Positions 15,731 through 23,434 of a DNA stretch of 50,694 nucleotides are shown one piece after another (position 1 is the stretch's first letter; the number at the start of each line of letters is the position of its first letter). Made by a program: the position numbers and the translations under genes. The notes under the pieces are model-generated. The model did no database searches and was not told the DNA's origin. It saw only the letters and a program-made list of their open reading frames with translations. The DNA comes from Anaerolineae bacterium (GTDB taxonomy: Bacteria > Chloroflexota > Anaerolineae > Aggregatilineales > Phototrophicaceae), in assembly GCA_022823945.1 (NCBI GenBank), contig JAJEBK010000027.1:1-50694 (forward strand). Direction: 5' to 3'.

Positions 15731-16765
15731 CTACTCAAACGACAGCATCGCTTTGATGACGCCCGTCGCCGGATCAAGCCAGGTCGGGAAGTCGCGCAGG
15801 ATGCTCTGTGGCGTGGCTTGATGCGTAATCCACTCCGCCAGCCGGATTTGCCCAGCGCGCAAGCTGTCTATCACCCAGCTGAAATCGGCGGGCGTGGCAT
15901 TGCGGCTGGCGAGCAGGCTCATCTCGCGCGAGTGAAAATGTGGGTCGCTGAAGGTGATATCGCCCTTGACATGTCCCACCAGCACCAGCGTCCCGCCATG
16001 CGCCACATAGTCAAAGGCGGCGTGCATAGAGCGCGCGTTGCCCGTGCAATCGAAAACCAACGTTGGCAATTCGCCAGCATGCAGCGAGTGCAGCTGTGCC
16101 TGCGCATCATGCCGCGCATCGACCAGCCGCTCAATGCCCAGCGCCCGCCGGCAGAAATCCAGCCGTCCCGCGTCCATCTCCATCACAGCCACATCCGCGC
16201 CAGCCAGCAGGGCGAACTGCGCTGTCGCCAAGCCGATGGGTCCCGCGCCGATGACCAGCGTTTTTTCGCCCGATTTTATGGCAGCGCGCGTGGCAGCATG
16301 TGCGCCGATAGCCAGCATCTCCACCAGCGCCAACTGCTCGGGCGGGATGCTGTCAGCTTTCAGCAGCTTGTCGGCGGGCAGGGTGAATTGCTCGCGCATG
16401 CCGCCATCAATGTGCACGCCCAGCACTTGCATACCCGTGCAGCAGTTGGTCTTGCCGCGGCGGCAGGCGATGCAACGCCCGCACTCCAAATAGGGAATGA
16501 CGCAACAGGTCTGCCCGACCAAGGCTTCTTCCACGCCAGCGCCCGGCACCAGAACTTCCACCGCCAGCTCGTGCCCCATAATGCGTGGATAGCTGAAGAA
16601 ATTCTGGTTGCCTGCGTAGGCATGCAGGTCTGTGCCACAGATGCCGACGCGCCGTACCCGCACCAAAGCCTCGCCAGGACCAGGCTGCGGTGGCGACGGC
16701 ACAGACTGCAAGCGCAGCCGGCCCGGCTCTTCGAGGACGATAGCTCTCACTTTTTTATTCCCCAT
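15731..16765 (-). CDS. Zinc-dependent medium-chain alcohol/polyol dehydrogenase
   Basis: This 344-residue cytosolic NAD(P)-dependent dehydrogenase has the catalytic zinc set (Cys in RVGICGTDLHAY, His-Glu in MGHELAVEVL), the structural zinc set (CGRCIACRRGKTNC) and a Rossmann motif VIGAGPIGLATAQFA. The Asp in MEMDAGRLDFC, after the second strand of the fold, suggests NAD. It starts nine bases after the stop of an L-fuconolactonase-like amidohydrolase gene, so they form an operon, probably in sugar or sugar-acid oxidation (for instance oxidising L-fucose or a 2-keto-3-deoxy acid). Family members include galactitol, sorbitol and threonine dehydrogenases, so the substrate is open. Confidence 0.85.
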   Translation of the reverse strand: MGNKKVRAIVLEEPGRLRLQSVPSPPQPGPGEALVRVRRVGICGTDLHAYAGNQNFFSYPRIMGHELAVEVLVPGAGVEEALVGQTCCVIPYLECGRCIACRRGKTNCCTGMQVLGVHIDGGMREQFTLPADKLLKADSIPPEQLALVEMLAIGAHAATRAAIKSGEKTLVIGAGPIGLATAQFALLAGADVAVMEMDAGRLDFCRRALGIERLVDARHDAQAQLHSLHAGELPTLVFDCTGNARSMHAAFDYVAHGGTLVLVGHVKGDITFSDPHFHSREMSLLASRNATPADFSWVIDSLRAGQIRLAEWITHQATPQSILRDFPTWLDPATGVIKAMLSFE

Positions 16766-16774
16766 TTTCTCAAT

Positions 16775-17611
16775 TCAGGGCAGTCCATAAAACGCGCTGG
16801 CATTGCCGCCCATCACCGCCGCTTGCTCGTCAGCAAAAAGCGCGCCAATATAATCTTCGACGATGCCAACCACTTGGCTGTAGCTGCCAGCCAGTTCACT
16901 GACGGGCCAGTCGCTGCCGAACATCAGCCGCTCAATGCCAAAGCAATCGAAGACCACATCCAGATAAGGCGTGAAGTCGCTTTGCTTCCAGGCGTCGGGG
17001 TCTGCTTCGGTAACCATTCCCGATACCTTGCACCACACATTATCCAGCGCCGCCAACGCGCGAATGTCGTCTGCCCAGGGCTGCATTACACCATCTTTGA
17101 TGAAGGGCTTGGCGATGTGATCCAGCACAAATTGCTGCTGCGGGAACTGCCGCGCGACATCAATGGCGATGGGGATATGCCGCGGAAAAAGCAGCAGATC
17201 ATAGCGCAGGTCATAGTTTTTCAACGCCGCCAACCCGCGCAAAAAGCCGCCACCCAGCATGAATCGGTCGTCGGCTTCGTCATGGACGATATGCCGCAGG
17301 CCCACAAATCGTGGATGCGCCGCGAATCGCTCCAGTTGCGCTTCGACATCATTGGCGCGCAGATCTACCCAGCCGACCACGCCGCGTACAAAGTCGTATT
17401 CATCCGCCAGTGCCAGCAAGAATTCACATTCGCGCAGATTTTGCCGAGCCTGCACAGCGACGGTGCCAGCCATGCCGGTGGCCGCTAACAGCGGCTGCAT
17501 ATCGGGCGGCAGAATATCGCGTTTGATGGGCAGGTGCCGCTCGCCCATCCACGGATACTCAGCCGGCGTATAGCGCCAAAAATGCTGATGCGAGTCGATG
17601 CGCAGGGTCAT
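16775..17611 (-). CDS. L-fuconolactonase-like amidohydrolase (amidohydrolase_2 family)
   Basis: The 278-residue TIM-barrel protein opens with RIDSHQHFWRYTPAEYPWM, the signature of COG3618 lactonases, and has GLRHIVHDEADDRFM, FVLDHIAKPFI and MFGSDWPVSE, which supply the remaining histidines and the aspartate of the active site. Members hydrolyse L-fucono-, L-rhamnono- or galactono-1,4-lactones to aldonic acids in the cytosol. The gene is first of a two-gene unit with a zinc dehydrogenase and lies next to an alpha-L-fucosidase, which favours L-fuconolactone as substrate. The ATG at 17611 is used; no strong ribosome binding site is seen. Confidence 0.87.
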   Translation of the reverse strand: MTLRIDSHQHFWRYTPAEYPWMGERHLPIKRDILPPDMQPLLAATGMAGTVAVQARQNLRECEFLLALADEYDFVRGVVGWVDLRANDVEAQLERFAAHPRFVGLRHIVHDEADDRFMLGGGFLRGLAALKNYDLRYDLLLFPRHIPIAIDVARQFPQQQFVLDHIAKPFIKDGVMQPWADDIRALAALDNVWCKVSGMVTEADPDAWKQSDFTPYLDVVFDCFGIERLMFGSDWPVSELAGSYSQVVGIVEDYIGALFADEQAAVMGGNASAFYGLP

Positions 17612-17685
17612 GCGCTGCTCCCAACTATCTCTAGGTTTGGCTCGATTCTAACGAAGGCGCGGCGCGGTCGAAAGTCGCGTCTGCA

Positions 17686-17798
17686 AACCCCCACCCCAAA
17701 CCCCTCCCCCATAAAGAGGGAGGGGCTTTCTTGAAAGAACCTCGATTTCTTTAGCTCCCCTTCCCTCCTTGTGGGGGAAGGGGCCGGGGGATGGGGGC
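17686..17798. repeat. RepA palindromic repeat, copy 4 (near-complete)
   Basis: This is one of the cleanest copies. The left arm ACCCCCACCCCAAACCCC is followed by a CCCCTCCC/GGGAGGGG hairpin, a roughly 30-base centre, a CCCCTTCCC/GGGGAAGGGG hairpin and the right arm GCCGGGGGATGGGGGC. The outer arms are approximately inverse to one another. It lies between the fucosidase and lactonase genes on the minus strand. Confidence 0.85.
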
Positions 17799-17807
17799 AG
17801 CCCACAG

Positions 17808-19262
17808 TCAAACACTCGTGTTGCGCGTGATCTTGAAGGCATAGACATGGTCGCAGGGTTTGTGGTCGGGGCGCTCGATCTGCAAGCCATTCGGCGTCAT
17901 CTGCCAGCGCAGCTCGCCATCATGCCCCAGCAGCTCGACCGAGCGCACTTCGCCCGGGTAAAAAGCCTGTGTCGATTCGATGACGAATTGCTTGTCTGGC
18001 CAGTCGAAAGCCAGCGCAAAGAGCACATTGGCGCGCGTGGTGAAACGGATGTCGCGGGCTGTGTATTGCAGCTTCTCTTTGGTATCGCTGAAAGCGCCGA
18101 CATGCGTCATTTGCGTGGGACCTTCGCCATAGGTATTCCAGGGCACGGTGTCAAAGATCGCTTCGCCATTGATGCGCAGCCATTCGCCCACGCCTGCCAA
18201 AATGGCTTTGGATTCGTCGGGAATTGTGCCATCGGGTTTGGGTCCGACATTCAGCAGCATGAAGCCGTTCTTGCTTACATTGTCAACCAGATACTGCACC
18301 ATCTCGGTAACCGACTTGTATTCGGTTTCCTTTATGTAGCCCCAGCCCTGCCCGTCGTCAACCGTGGTATCGGTGATCCACTCGTAATGTGTCAGCTCGG
18401 CAGTCTTGCCCAGCTCGAAGTCCAGCAGACCGGCACCGGGCGGAATATCGTGCCATTTATAGCTAGCCACCACCTCGCGTCCCCATTCGGCTTCCTTGTT
18501 GTAGTAATACGCCAGGAAGTCTTGCTTGTACTGGTCGTGGATGAAGCGCAAGCCAAAGTCGAACCAGATGTAGTCGGGCGTATACCGTTCGACAACTTCG
18601 TGAAGTCGGTTCTTCCATTGCTGCAAGAAGGCGCGGCTGGGTTTGTCTTGCGCGCGCCACTCGGCGTGATTGTGTCCTTTGCCATGCGCGTCAAAAGCGA
18701 AATCGAGGTTGTGCGGCTCGCCATACAAAGCGGCATAACGCAGGTCGGCTGTGTCGTATTCGGGCTTCCAGTGGGGGAAGAACCACCAGTTTTCGGCGTG
18801 GTGCATGGCGACCATGAAGCGCATGCCCTGGACGCGGATTGCCCGTTCCAGCTCGCCGACGACATCGCGTTTGGGTCCCATCTTGCCGGCGCAGAACTCA
18901 GTGTCGCTGGCATCCCACATAGGGAAGCCGTCATGATGCTCGGCGACTGGTCCCGCGAATTTTGCGCCCGCGCGCGCAAACAGCTCCGCCCATTCGTCGG
19001 GGTCGAAGTTCTCGGCTGTGAACATGGGGATGAAGTCCTTGTAGCCGAATTCAGAGGGATGTCCGTAGGTGCGGCAGTGATAGTCGTGCTGGGGCGTGCC
19101 TTCGCGGTACATATTGTAGGGATACCAGGTCACATTGGGGCCTGTCGCAGGCACGCAATAGATGCCCCAGTGTGTGTAAATGCCGAACTTTGCCTTGCGC
19201 ATCCACTCGGGAGTGGGGTGCGTCTTCAACGACGCCCAGGTGGGTTGATAGCGTTGGGTCAT
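17808..19262 (-). CDS. Alpha-L-fucosidase, glycoside hydrolase family 29
   Basis: The 484-residue enzyme should release L-fucose from fucosylated glycans or oligosaccharides. It has the GH29 pattern: [16 protein letters not shown] at 20-35, [21 protein letters not shown]-like segment at 98-117, and YIWFDFG with the nucleophile Asp235. [18 protein letters not shown] and the C-terminal beta domain follow. There is no signal peptide, so it acts on imported oligosaccharides. The ATG at 19262 ([9 protein letters not shown], GGAG just upstream) is chosen; the frame stays open upstream only because it passes through a RepA repeat. It is divergent from a dehydrogenase operon and upstream of a lactonase gene on the same strand. 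Confidence 0.92.
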   Translation of the reverse strand: [484 protein letters not shown]

Positions 19263-19293
19263 TTGCAGGGTCTCCAGCAGGTTTCGCCCGCCA

Positions 19294-19322
19294 ATAATAG
19301 CGCGGCGGCAGGATGCGCGCAA
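19294..19322 (-). promoter_or_regulatory. Promoter candidate for the alpha-L-fucosidase gene
   Basis: On the minus strand TTGCGC (19317-19322) and TATTAT (19294-19299) are 17 bases apart, 32 bases before the chosen start. The same TTGCGC -35 with a 17-base spacer is found before the transporter operon at 30071. The remaining part of the 19263-19573 divergent gap holds the RepA repeat and a second promoter. Confidence 0.5.
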
Positions 19323-19370
19323 GCTGCCCGCTATTCCGGGAGTGGTGATTGTAGTGGAGTTCACAACCCT

Positions 19371-19472
19371 GCCCCCATCCCCCAGCCCCTTGCCCCCAAA
19401 ATGAGGGAAGGGGAGCGCTACTACGTTTTGAAGTCCCTCCCTCTTTATGGGGGAGGGATTTAGGGTGGGGGC
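19371..19472. repeat. RepA palindromic repeat, copy 5
   Basis: The element runs from GCCCCCATCCCCCAGCCCC to TTTAGGGTGGGGGC and resembles copy 1 closely, including the TTTAGGGTGGGGGC right edge. It sits between the two divergent promoters of the fucosidase gene and the dehydrogenase operon. Confidence 0.82.
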
Positions 19473-19510
19473 ATATTCACGATTCTCATCACTCTCATTC
19501 CCATGCCGAT

Positions 19511-19539
19511 TTGCCCCTGCATCCTGCACATGCTACAGT
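19511..19539 (+). promoter_or_regulatory. Promoter candidate for the dehydrogenase/MocA/SDR/isomerase operon
   Basis: TTGCCC at 19511-19516, a 17-base spacer and TACAGT at 19534-19539 preceded by TGC form an extended sigma-70-type promoter 35 bases before the ATG at 19574. Confidence 0.55.
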
Positions 19540-19573
19540 CCGCATCTGGAATCGCAGCGATGCAGGAGCGCAG

Positions 19574-20608
19574 ATGAAACAAGTCCAAATCAATGGGGCT
19601 CGTCGGGCAGGCGTAAAATCGGTTGACCAACCCCAAACACGCGACAATTGGGCGCTGGTCAAAGTGCTGGCTGCGCCCATGTGCACCGAGTACAAAGCCT
19701 TCGCCGCGGGCAGCGACTCCCCCCTGCTGGGGCACGAAGCAGCCGGCGTAGTGGTCGATGTTGCGCAGCCGAGTCGCGTTCAAGTGGGCGACCGCGTCGT
19801 TGCCATGCCCACGAATGGCTGTGGCAAATGCGCGCTCTGCCTGCGCGGAGACTTTATCCACTGTCAGGATTCGCTGGACTTCGCGGCGCTGCACGGCAGT
19901 CTGATTGGCGCTGGCACGATGGCGCAATATCTGCTCAAGCAAGACTGGATGTTGGTGCCTATCCCCGACGAGATCTCCATTGATCATGCCGCCATGGCCT
20001 GCTGTGGCTTGGGTCCCAGCTACGGCGCGATGCAGACTATGCGAGTCGACCGGCATGATACAGTGCTGATCACAGGTTTGGGTCCGGTCGGGCTGGGCGG
20101 GGTTGTCAATGCGGTCTATCGCGGCGCACGCGTGATCGGCGTGGAGTCCAACCAGTATCGTCAGCAACTGGCGATTGAGTTGGGCGCGGATGCCGTCATC
20201 GACCCACGCGACCCCGAAGCGCTCTCTCAAGTGCTGGCGCTCACGCACGATGGACGCGGCGTAGACAAAGCCATCGATTGCTCGGGCGTGGTGGCGGCAC
20301 ATCGGCTGTGCATCGATGCGGCGCGGCGCAAGGGCATGGTCGCTTTCGTGGGAGAATGTGGCGACGACACACCCTTGCGCATCAGCGACGATATGATCCG
20401 CAAGGGACTGCGCCTGGTCGGCAGTTGGCATTACAACCTGGCAGATGCTCCCCGGCTTATGCGCACAGTCGGCGAGGTGGGCGCGCAGTTGGACAAGCTG
20501 ATTACGCACCGTTTCGGCATCAACGACATTCAAAACGCCTGGGAAACGCAGTTGACCGGGCAGTGTGGCAAAGTCATTTTGCGACCCTGGGAGGGAGACG
20601 ATGTTTAA
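19574..20608 (+). CDS. Zinc-dependent medium-chain alcohol/sugar dehydrogenase
   Basis: The 344-residue protein belongs to the MDR superfamily. It has a catalytic Cys in APMCTEYKAF, the GHEAAGVVVDV motif, structural-zinc cysteines in GCGKCALCLRGDFIHC and a coenzyme motif ITGLGPVGLGG. It should oxidise a secondary alcohol of a sugar or polyol with NAD(P). The start at 19574 follows CAGGAG at 19563-19568, and its end overlaps the following Gfo/Idh/MocA gene by eight bases, so the two are translationally coupled. It differs clearly from the other zinc dehydrogenase at 15731. The exact substrate is unknown. Confidence 0.85.
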   Translation: MKQVQINGARRAGVKSVDQPQTRDNWALVKVLAAPMCTEYKAFAAGSDSPLLGHEAAGVVVDVAQPSRVQVGDRVVAMPTNGCGKCALCLRGDFIHCQDSLDFAALHGSLIGAGTMAQYLLKQDWMLVPIPDEISIDHAAMACCGLGPSYGAMQTMRVDRHDTVLITGLGPVGLGGVVNAVYRGARVIGVESNQYRQQLAIELGADAVIDPRDPEALSQVLALTHDGRGVDKAIDCSGVVAAHRLCIDAARRKGMVAFVGECGDDTPLRISDDMIRKGLRLVGSWHYNLADAPRLMRTVGEVGAQLDKLITHRFGINDIQNAWETQLTGQCGKVILRPWEGDDV

Positions 20609-21629
20609 GTCAGTGATTATCGGCGTGAGCGGTGGACGAGCGCATGGACATGCCGATGCCTTCGCGCATATGCAACGGGGACGGCTGGTGGCGGTCAGCG
20701 CACGCCAGCGCGACAAGCTGGACGAATTCGCCGACAAGTATGATGTTTCGGCGCGGTATACCGACTATCGTGAGATGTTCGCCAAAGAAAAGCCCGATCT
20801 CGTGCAGGTCAGCACGCCGCCAGACGCTCGGCTGGAGATCATGCAGGCAGCGCACGAAGCGGGCGTGCCAGGCTTGATAGTAGAAAAACCGCTGGCTATT
20901 GAAGGCGAAGATTATCGCGCCATTTGCGAATGGGTAGCCAGCAAACCCGGCATCAAAATCGCCATCAATCATCAACTGCAATTTCATCCGCGGCGGCTGG
21001 TCTTGCAGCGGCTGGTCAACGAAGGCGCGATCGGCAAGCTGCGCTTTATAGACGCCAGCAGCGGCATGAACCTGGCGTATCAAGGCACGCATTCCTTGCA
21101 AGCGATCGGCGCGTTCACGCCCGGTCTCGTGCCCAAGACGGTCTTCGGCGCGGCGGCAGGCGCAAATGGCATCCAGCCCAACATCCGCGAGCATTATGCG
21201 CCAGACCAAAGCCTGGCGGCGCTGGAATATAGCAACGACCTGCCCGCCTCCCTGCGCTGTGGCGAAAATGCCCCGCGCGTGCCCGGCGGCGATGCCATCT
21301 ATCAGCACAAACGCATCGCCGTGTATGGCGAACGCGGCTTTGTGCATTGGACGATGTGGGGCTGGGAGACCTTGATCGATGGCGTTTATGCGAGCGGCGA
21401 GCACCTCTACCCCGACCAGGATGTGCTGGGACAAGCCGCCATGTGCGATGCCATGTTCGACTGGCTGGACGATGACAGCAAAGTGCATCCGCTCAACCTG
21501 GACGCCGCCATCCGCGACTTCGAAGTCATCCTGGCGCTCTATACCAGCGCGTTGACCCACCAGGTAGTCGAGCTGCCATTCGACCCGCCCGATGGCTTGA
21601 TTGGGCAGTTGCGGGATGCATTGGGATGA
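20601..21629 (+). CDS. Gfo/Idh/MocA-family sugar oxidoreductase
   Basis: The 342-residue NAD(P)-dependent enzyme has an N-terminal Rossmann domain (FKSVIIGVSGGRAHGHADAF), the SARYTDYREMF and PDLVQVSTPPDARLEIMQAAHEAG segments, and EKPLAIEGEDY, in which the EKP lysine is the family's catalytic signature. The C-terminal alpha/beta domain includes KIAINHQLQFHP. Members oxidise myo-inositol, glucose, or 3-keto sugars. The start at 20601 is fixed by GGGAGGGAG directly before it and overlaps the upstream dehydrogenase stop by eight bases. It is probably part of a four-gene sugar-oxidation operon that ends at 23307. Confidence 0.87.
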   Translation: MFKSVIIGVSGGRAHGHADAFAHMQRGRLVAVSARQRDKLDEFADKYDVSARYTDYREMFAKEKPDLVQVSTPPDARLEIMQAAHEAGVPGLIVEKPLAIEGEDYRAICEWVASKPGIKIAINHQLQFHPRRLVLQRLVNEGAIGKLRFIDASSGMNLAYQGTHSLQAIGAFTPGLVPKTVFGAAAGANGIQPNIREHYAPDQSLAALEYSNDLPASLRCGENAPRVPGGDAIYQHKRIAVYGERGFVHWTMWGWETLIDGVYASGEHLYPDQDVLGQAAMCDAMFDWLDDDSKVHPLNLDAAIRDFEVILALYTSALTHQVVELPFDPPDGLIGQLRDALG

Positions 21630-21668
21630 TCCCGTTTGACCCCCGCGAGATCCCCAACACGCCTTTCG

Positions 21669-21745
21669 TAGGGGCGAGGCGGTGACTCGCCCATTATTTT
21701 GAGGTTGGGACTTACAATGGGCGATACTTGCGACTCGCCCACTTA
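21669..21745. repeat. RepB hairpin repeat between MocA and SDR genes
   Basis: CGTAGGGGCGAGGCGGTGACTCGCCC carries the inverted arms GGGCGAG/CTCGCCC and is followed by TGGGCGATACTTGCGACTCGCCCA with similar arms. The same pattern appears near 35531, 39511 and 41576. It is inside an otherwise compact operon. Confidence 0.6.
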
Positions 21746-21775
21746 ATCACGAAAAACCCACAGCAGGGATATTCC

Positions 21776-22504
21776 ATGCGCACAATACACGGCAAGACCA
21801 TCATCATCACTGGCGCGAGCAGTGGCTTTGGCGAGGCGACCGCCCTGGCCTGCGCGGCAGCTGGCGCAAATGTCAGCCTGGTAGCGCGGCGCAAAGCCGA
21901 ACTGGAGCGCGTTGCCCGGCTGGCCCGCCAGGCTGGCGGACGAGCCCTGGTCTGCCCGGCCGATGTCAGCGATGACGGGCAAATCCTTGCCGCTGTCGAT
22001 AGGACGCGCGCGGAATTTGGCGCGATTGATGTGCTTTTCAATAATGCCGGCACGAACATGAGCGCGCGCAGCATCGCCGATACCACGCCCGAGCAATGGC
22101 GCTGGCTGATGGATGTCAACCTGACCAGCGCATTCGTCTTCACACGAGCCGTGCTGGACGAGATGAAAACGCGCGGCGAAGGGCTGATCATCAACCTGGC
22201 ATCGCAAGCCGGCGTCCGCCCCAGCCTGCTCGCGGGCGTGTCGTACAGCGCCTCCAAGCTCGGCATGGATGCCCTGACGCGCGTGACCAACGAAGAGGGC
22301 AACCCGCATGGCGTCCGCGCCTGCCTGTTCAATCCCGGCCTGGGCAACACGCCTATCATCGAAAATCGCGGTACGCCCTTCAGCCATGAACAGCGAGCCA
22401 ACATGATCCAGTCCGAAGATATCGCGGCCACCGTGGTGTTTCTGTGCAGCCTGCCGCCTCGCGTCAATATCGACCTGATCTCTATGCTGCCAACACAAAA
22501 GTGA
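21776..22504 (+). CDS. Short-chain dehydrogenase/reductase (SDR)
   Basis: The 242-residue protein is a classical SDR. It has the coenzyme motif TGASSGFGEA near 13-22, NNAG near 90, a catalytic serine in NLASQAG and YSASK with the catalytic Tyr and Lys, and ARRKAELE after the second strand, where the arginines favour NADP. It starts at 21776 after GCAGGGA and is followed nine bases later by a TIM-barrel isomerase gene. Given the fucosidase and fuconolactonase nearby, an L-fucose dehydrogenase or 2-keto-3-deoxy-L-fuconate dehydrogenase role is attractive, as both are SDRs in the Xanthomonas pathway, but this is inference. Confidence 0.88.
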   Translation: MRTIHGKTIIITGASSGFGEATALACAAAGANVSLVARRKAELERVARLARQAGGRALVCPADVSDDGQILAAVDRTRAEFGAIDVLFNNAGTNMSARSIADTTPEQWRWLMDVNLTSAFVFTRAVLDEMKTRGEGLIINLASQAGVRPSLLAGVSYSASKLGMDALTRVTNEEGNPHGVRACLFNPGLGNTPIIENRGTPFSHEQRANMIQSEDIAATVVFLCSLPPRVNIDLISMLPTQK

Positions 22505-22512
22505 GAGCGAAA

Positions 22513-23307
22513 ATGAACCAACTGGCGCTCTTTGTCAAACCCTGGAAATCTCTGCCATTGCCCCGTCTGGCACAGCATGTGCGGTCGCTGGGCTTTGATG
22601 CGATCGAGCTGCCCGTGCGCCCCGGCTTCCCGGTCGAGCCGGACCATATCGAGCGCGACCTGCCGGCAGGGGTGCGCGCGCTGGCAGATGAAGGCGTGCG
22701 TGTGCTCAATATCACGGCGGCTTGCGCGCTGGATGACGAGCGACTCTATAACGCCTGCGCTGCGGCCGGCGTGGGCATGAACCGCGTCATGTTCCACCTG
22801 GCGGGCAGAGATTATCTCTCCGCCGAGGCCGCAGCCCGCCGCCAACTGGAGGCTGCCCTGCTCTTGTGCCAGCGGTACGGCGTGCAGATCGGCATACAGA
22901 ATCACAGCCGCGCCTTCGTGCCGGTGCATGCCATGGGCGCGCTGTCCCTGCTGCGCGACCTCGACCCGCGATACGCCGCGCTGGTGTGGGACCCCGCTCA
23001 TCAGGCGCTGGAAGGCATGGACAGTGATGCCGCGCTGGATGTGATTGCCGCGCATTTGTGCATGGTCAATCTGAAAAATGCCTATTGGCGGCGCACCAGC
23101 GGTCCCGAAGCAGCCGAAGCCACCTGGCGAATCTGGTGGACATCCGGCGCGCAAGGCAGAGCCTCGTGGCGGCGGGTTATCGCCAGGTTGCGCAAACTCG
23201 ACTATCGTGGTCCGATCTGCTTCTCGGCTGAATACAGCGCTGAAGAGCGCGTCGACGAGCTGATTCGCCAAGACCTGGACTACGCGCGCGGGCTGCTGGC
23301 GGAATAA
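22513..23307 (+). CDS. Sugar phosphate isomerase/epimerase-like TIM-barrel protein
   Basis: The 264-residue protein belongs to the xylose-isomerase-like/AP endonuclease 2 superfamily. It has LAQHVRSLGFDAIELPVRPGF early, YGVQIGIQNHSRAFV with a likely metal or substrate-binding region, LVWDPAHQALEGMD and HLCMVNLKNAYWRR, and PICFSAEYSAEERVD containing the terminal glutamate. These match the usual Glu/Asp/His/Glu positions of divalent-metal isomerases of this fold, although the first glutamate of the set (normally in an ENH motif) appears as Gln in IQNH. It is the last gene of the operon started at 19574. Keto-sugar epimerase, isomerase or dehydratase activity is plausible; the substrate is unknown. 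Confidence 0.8.
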   Translation: MNQLALFVKPWKSLPLPRLAQHVRSLGFDAIELPVRPGFPVEPDHIERDLPAGVRALADEGVRVLNITAACALDDERLYNACAAAGVGMNRVMFHLAGRDYLSAEAAARRQLEAALLLCQRYGVQIGIQNHSRAFVPVHAMGALSLLRDLDPRYAALVWDPAHQALEGMDSDAALDVIAAHLCMVNLKNAYWRRTSGPEAAEATWRIWWTSGAQGRASWRRVIARLRKLDYRGPICFSAEYSAEERVDELIRQDLDYARGLLAE

Positions 23308-23434
23308 GCTGCGGCTTTCTATAAATTAACTGGACAAGCCCAAATAATTGATTTGTCGCGCCGTGTCGAATGGCGTGTTTGGCATTCTGTGCAATACTGC
23401 ATGGCTGCACGCAGCGTAACCGAGAGGTCTGCAT

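Noticed and set aside
15698..17488. Long open frame on the plus strand opposite the zinc dehydrogenase and lactonase genes
   Set aside because: It is antisense to two clearly recognisable genes, has no family features and a composition typical of a GC-rich shadow frame.
17686..17798. RepA hairpins as rho-independent terminators
   Set aside because: The stems are GC-rich but are not followed by a T tract, and copies occur inside operons and in front of start codons.
17769..19463. Long open frame on the plus strand opposite the alpha-L-fucosidase gene
   Set aside because: The opposite strand encodes a GH29 enzyme with catalytic motifs; the plus frame shows no domain and runs into RepA repeats.
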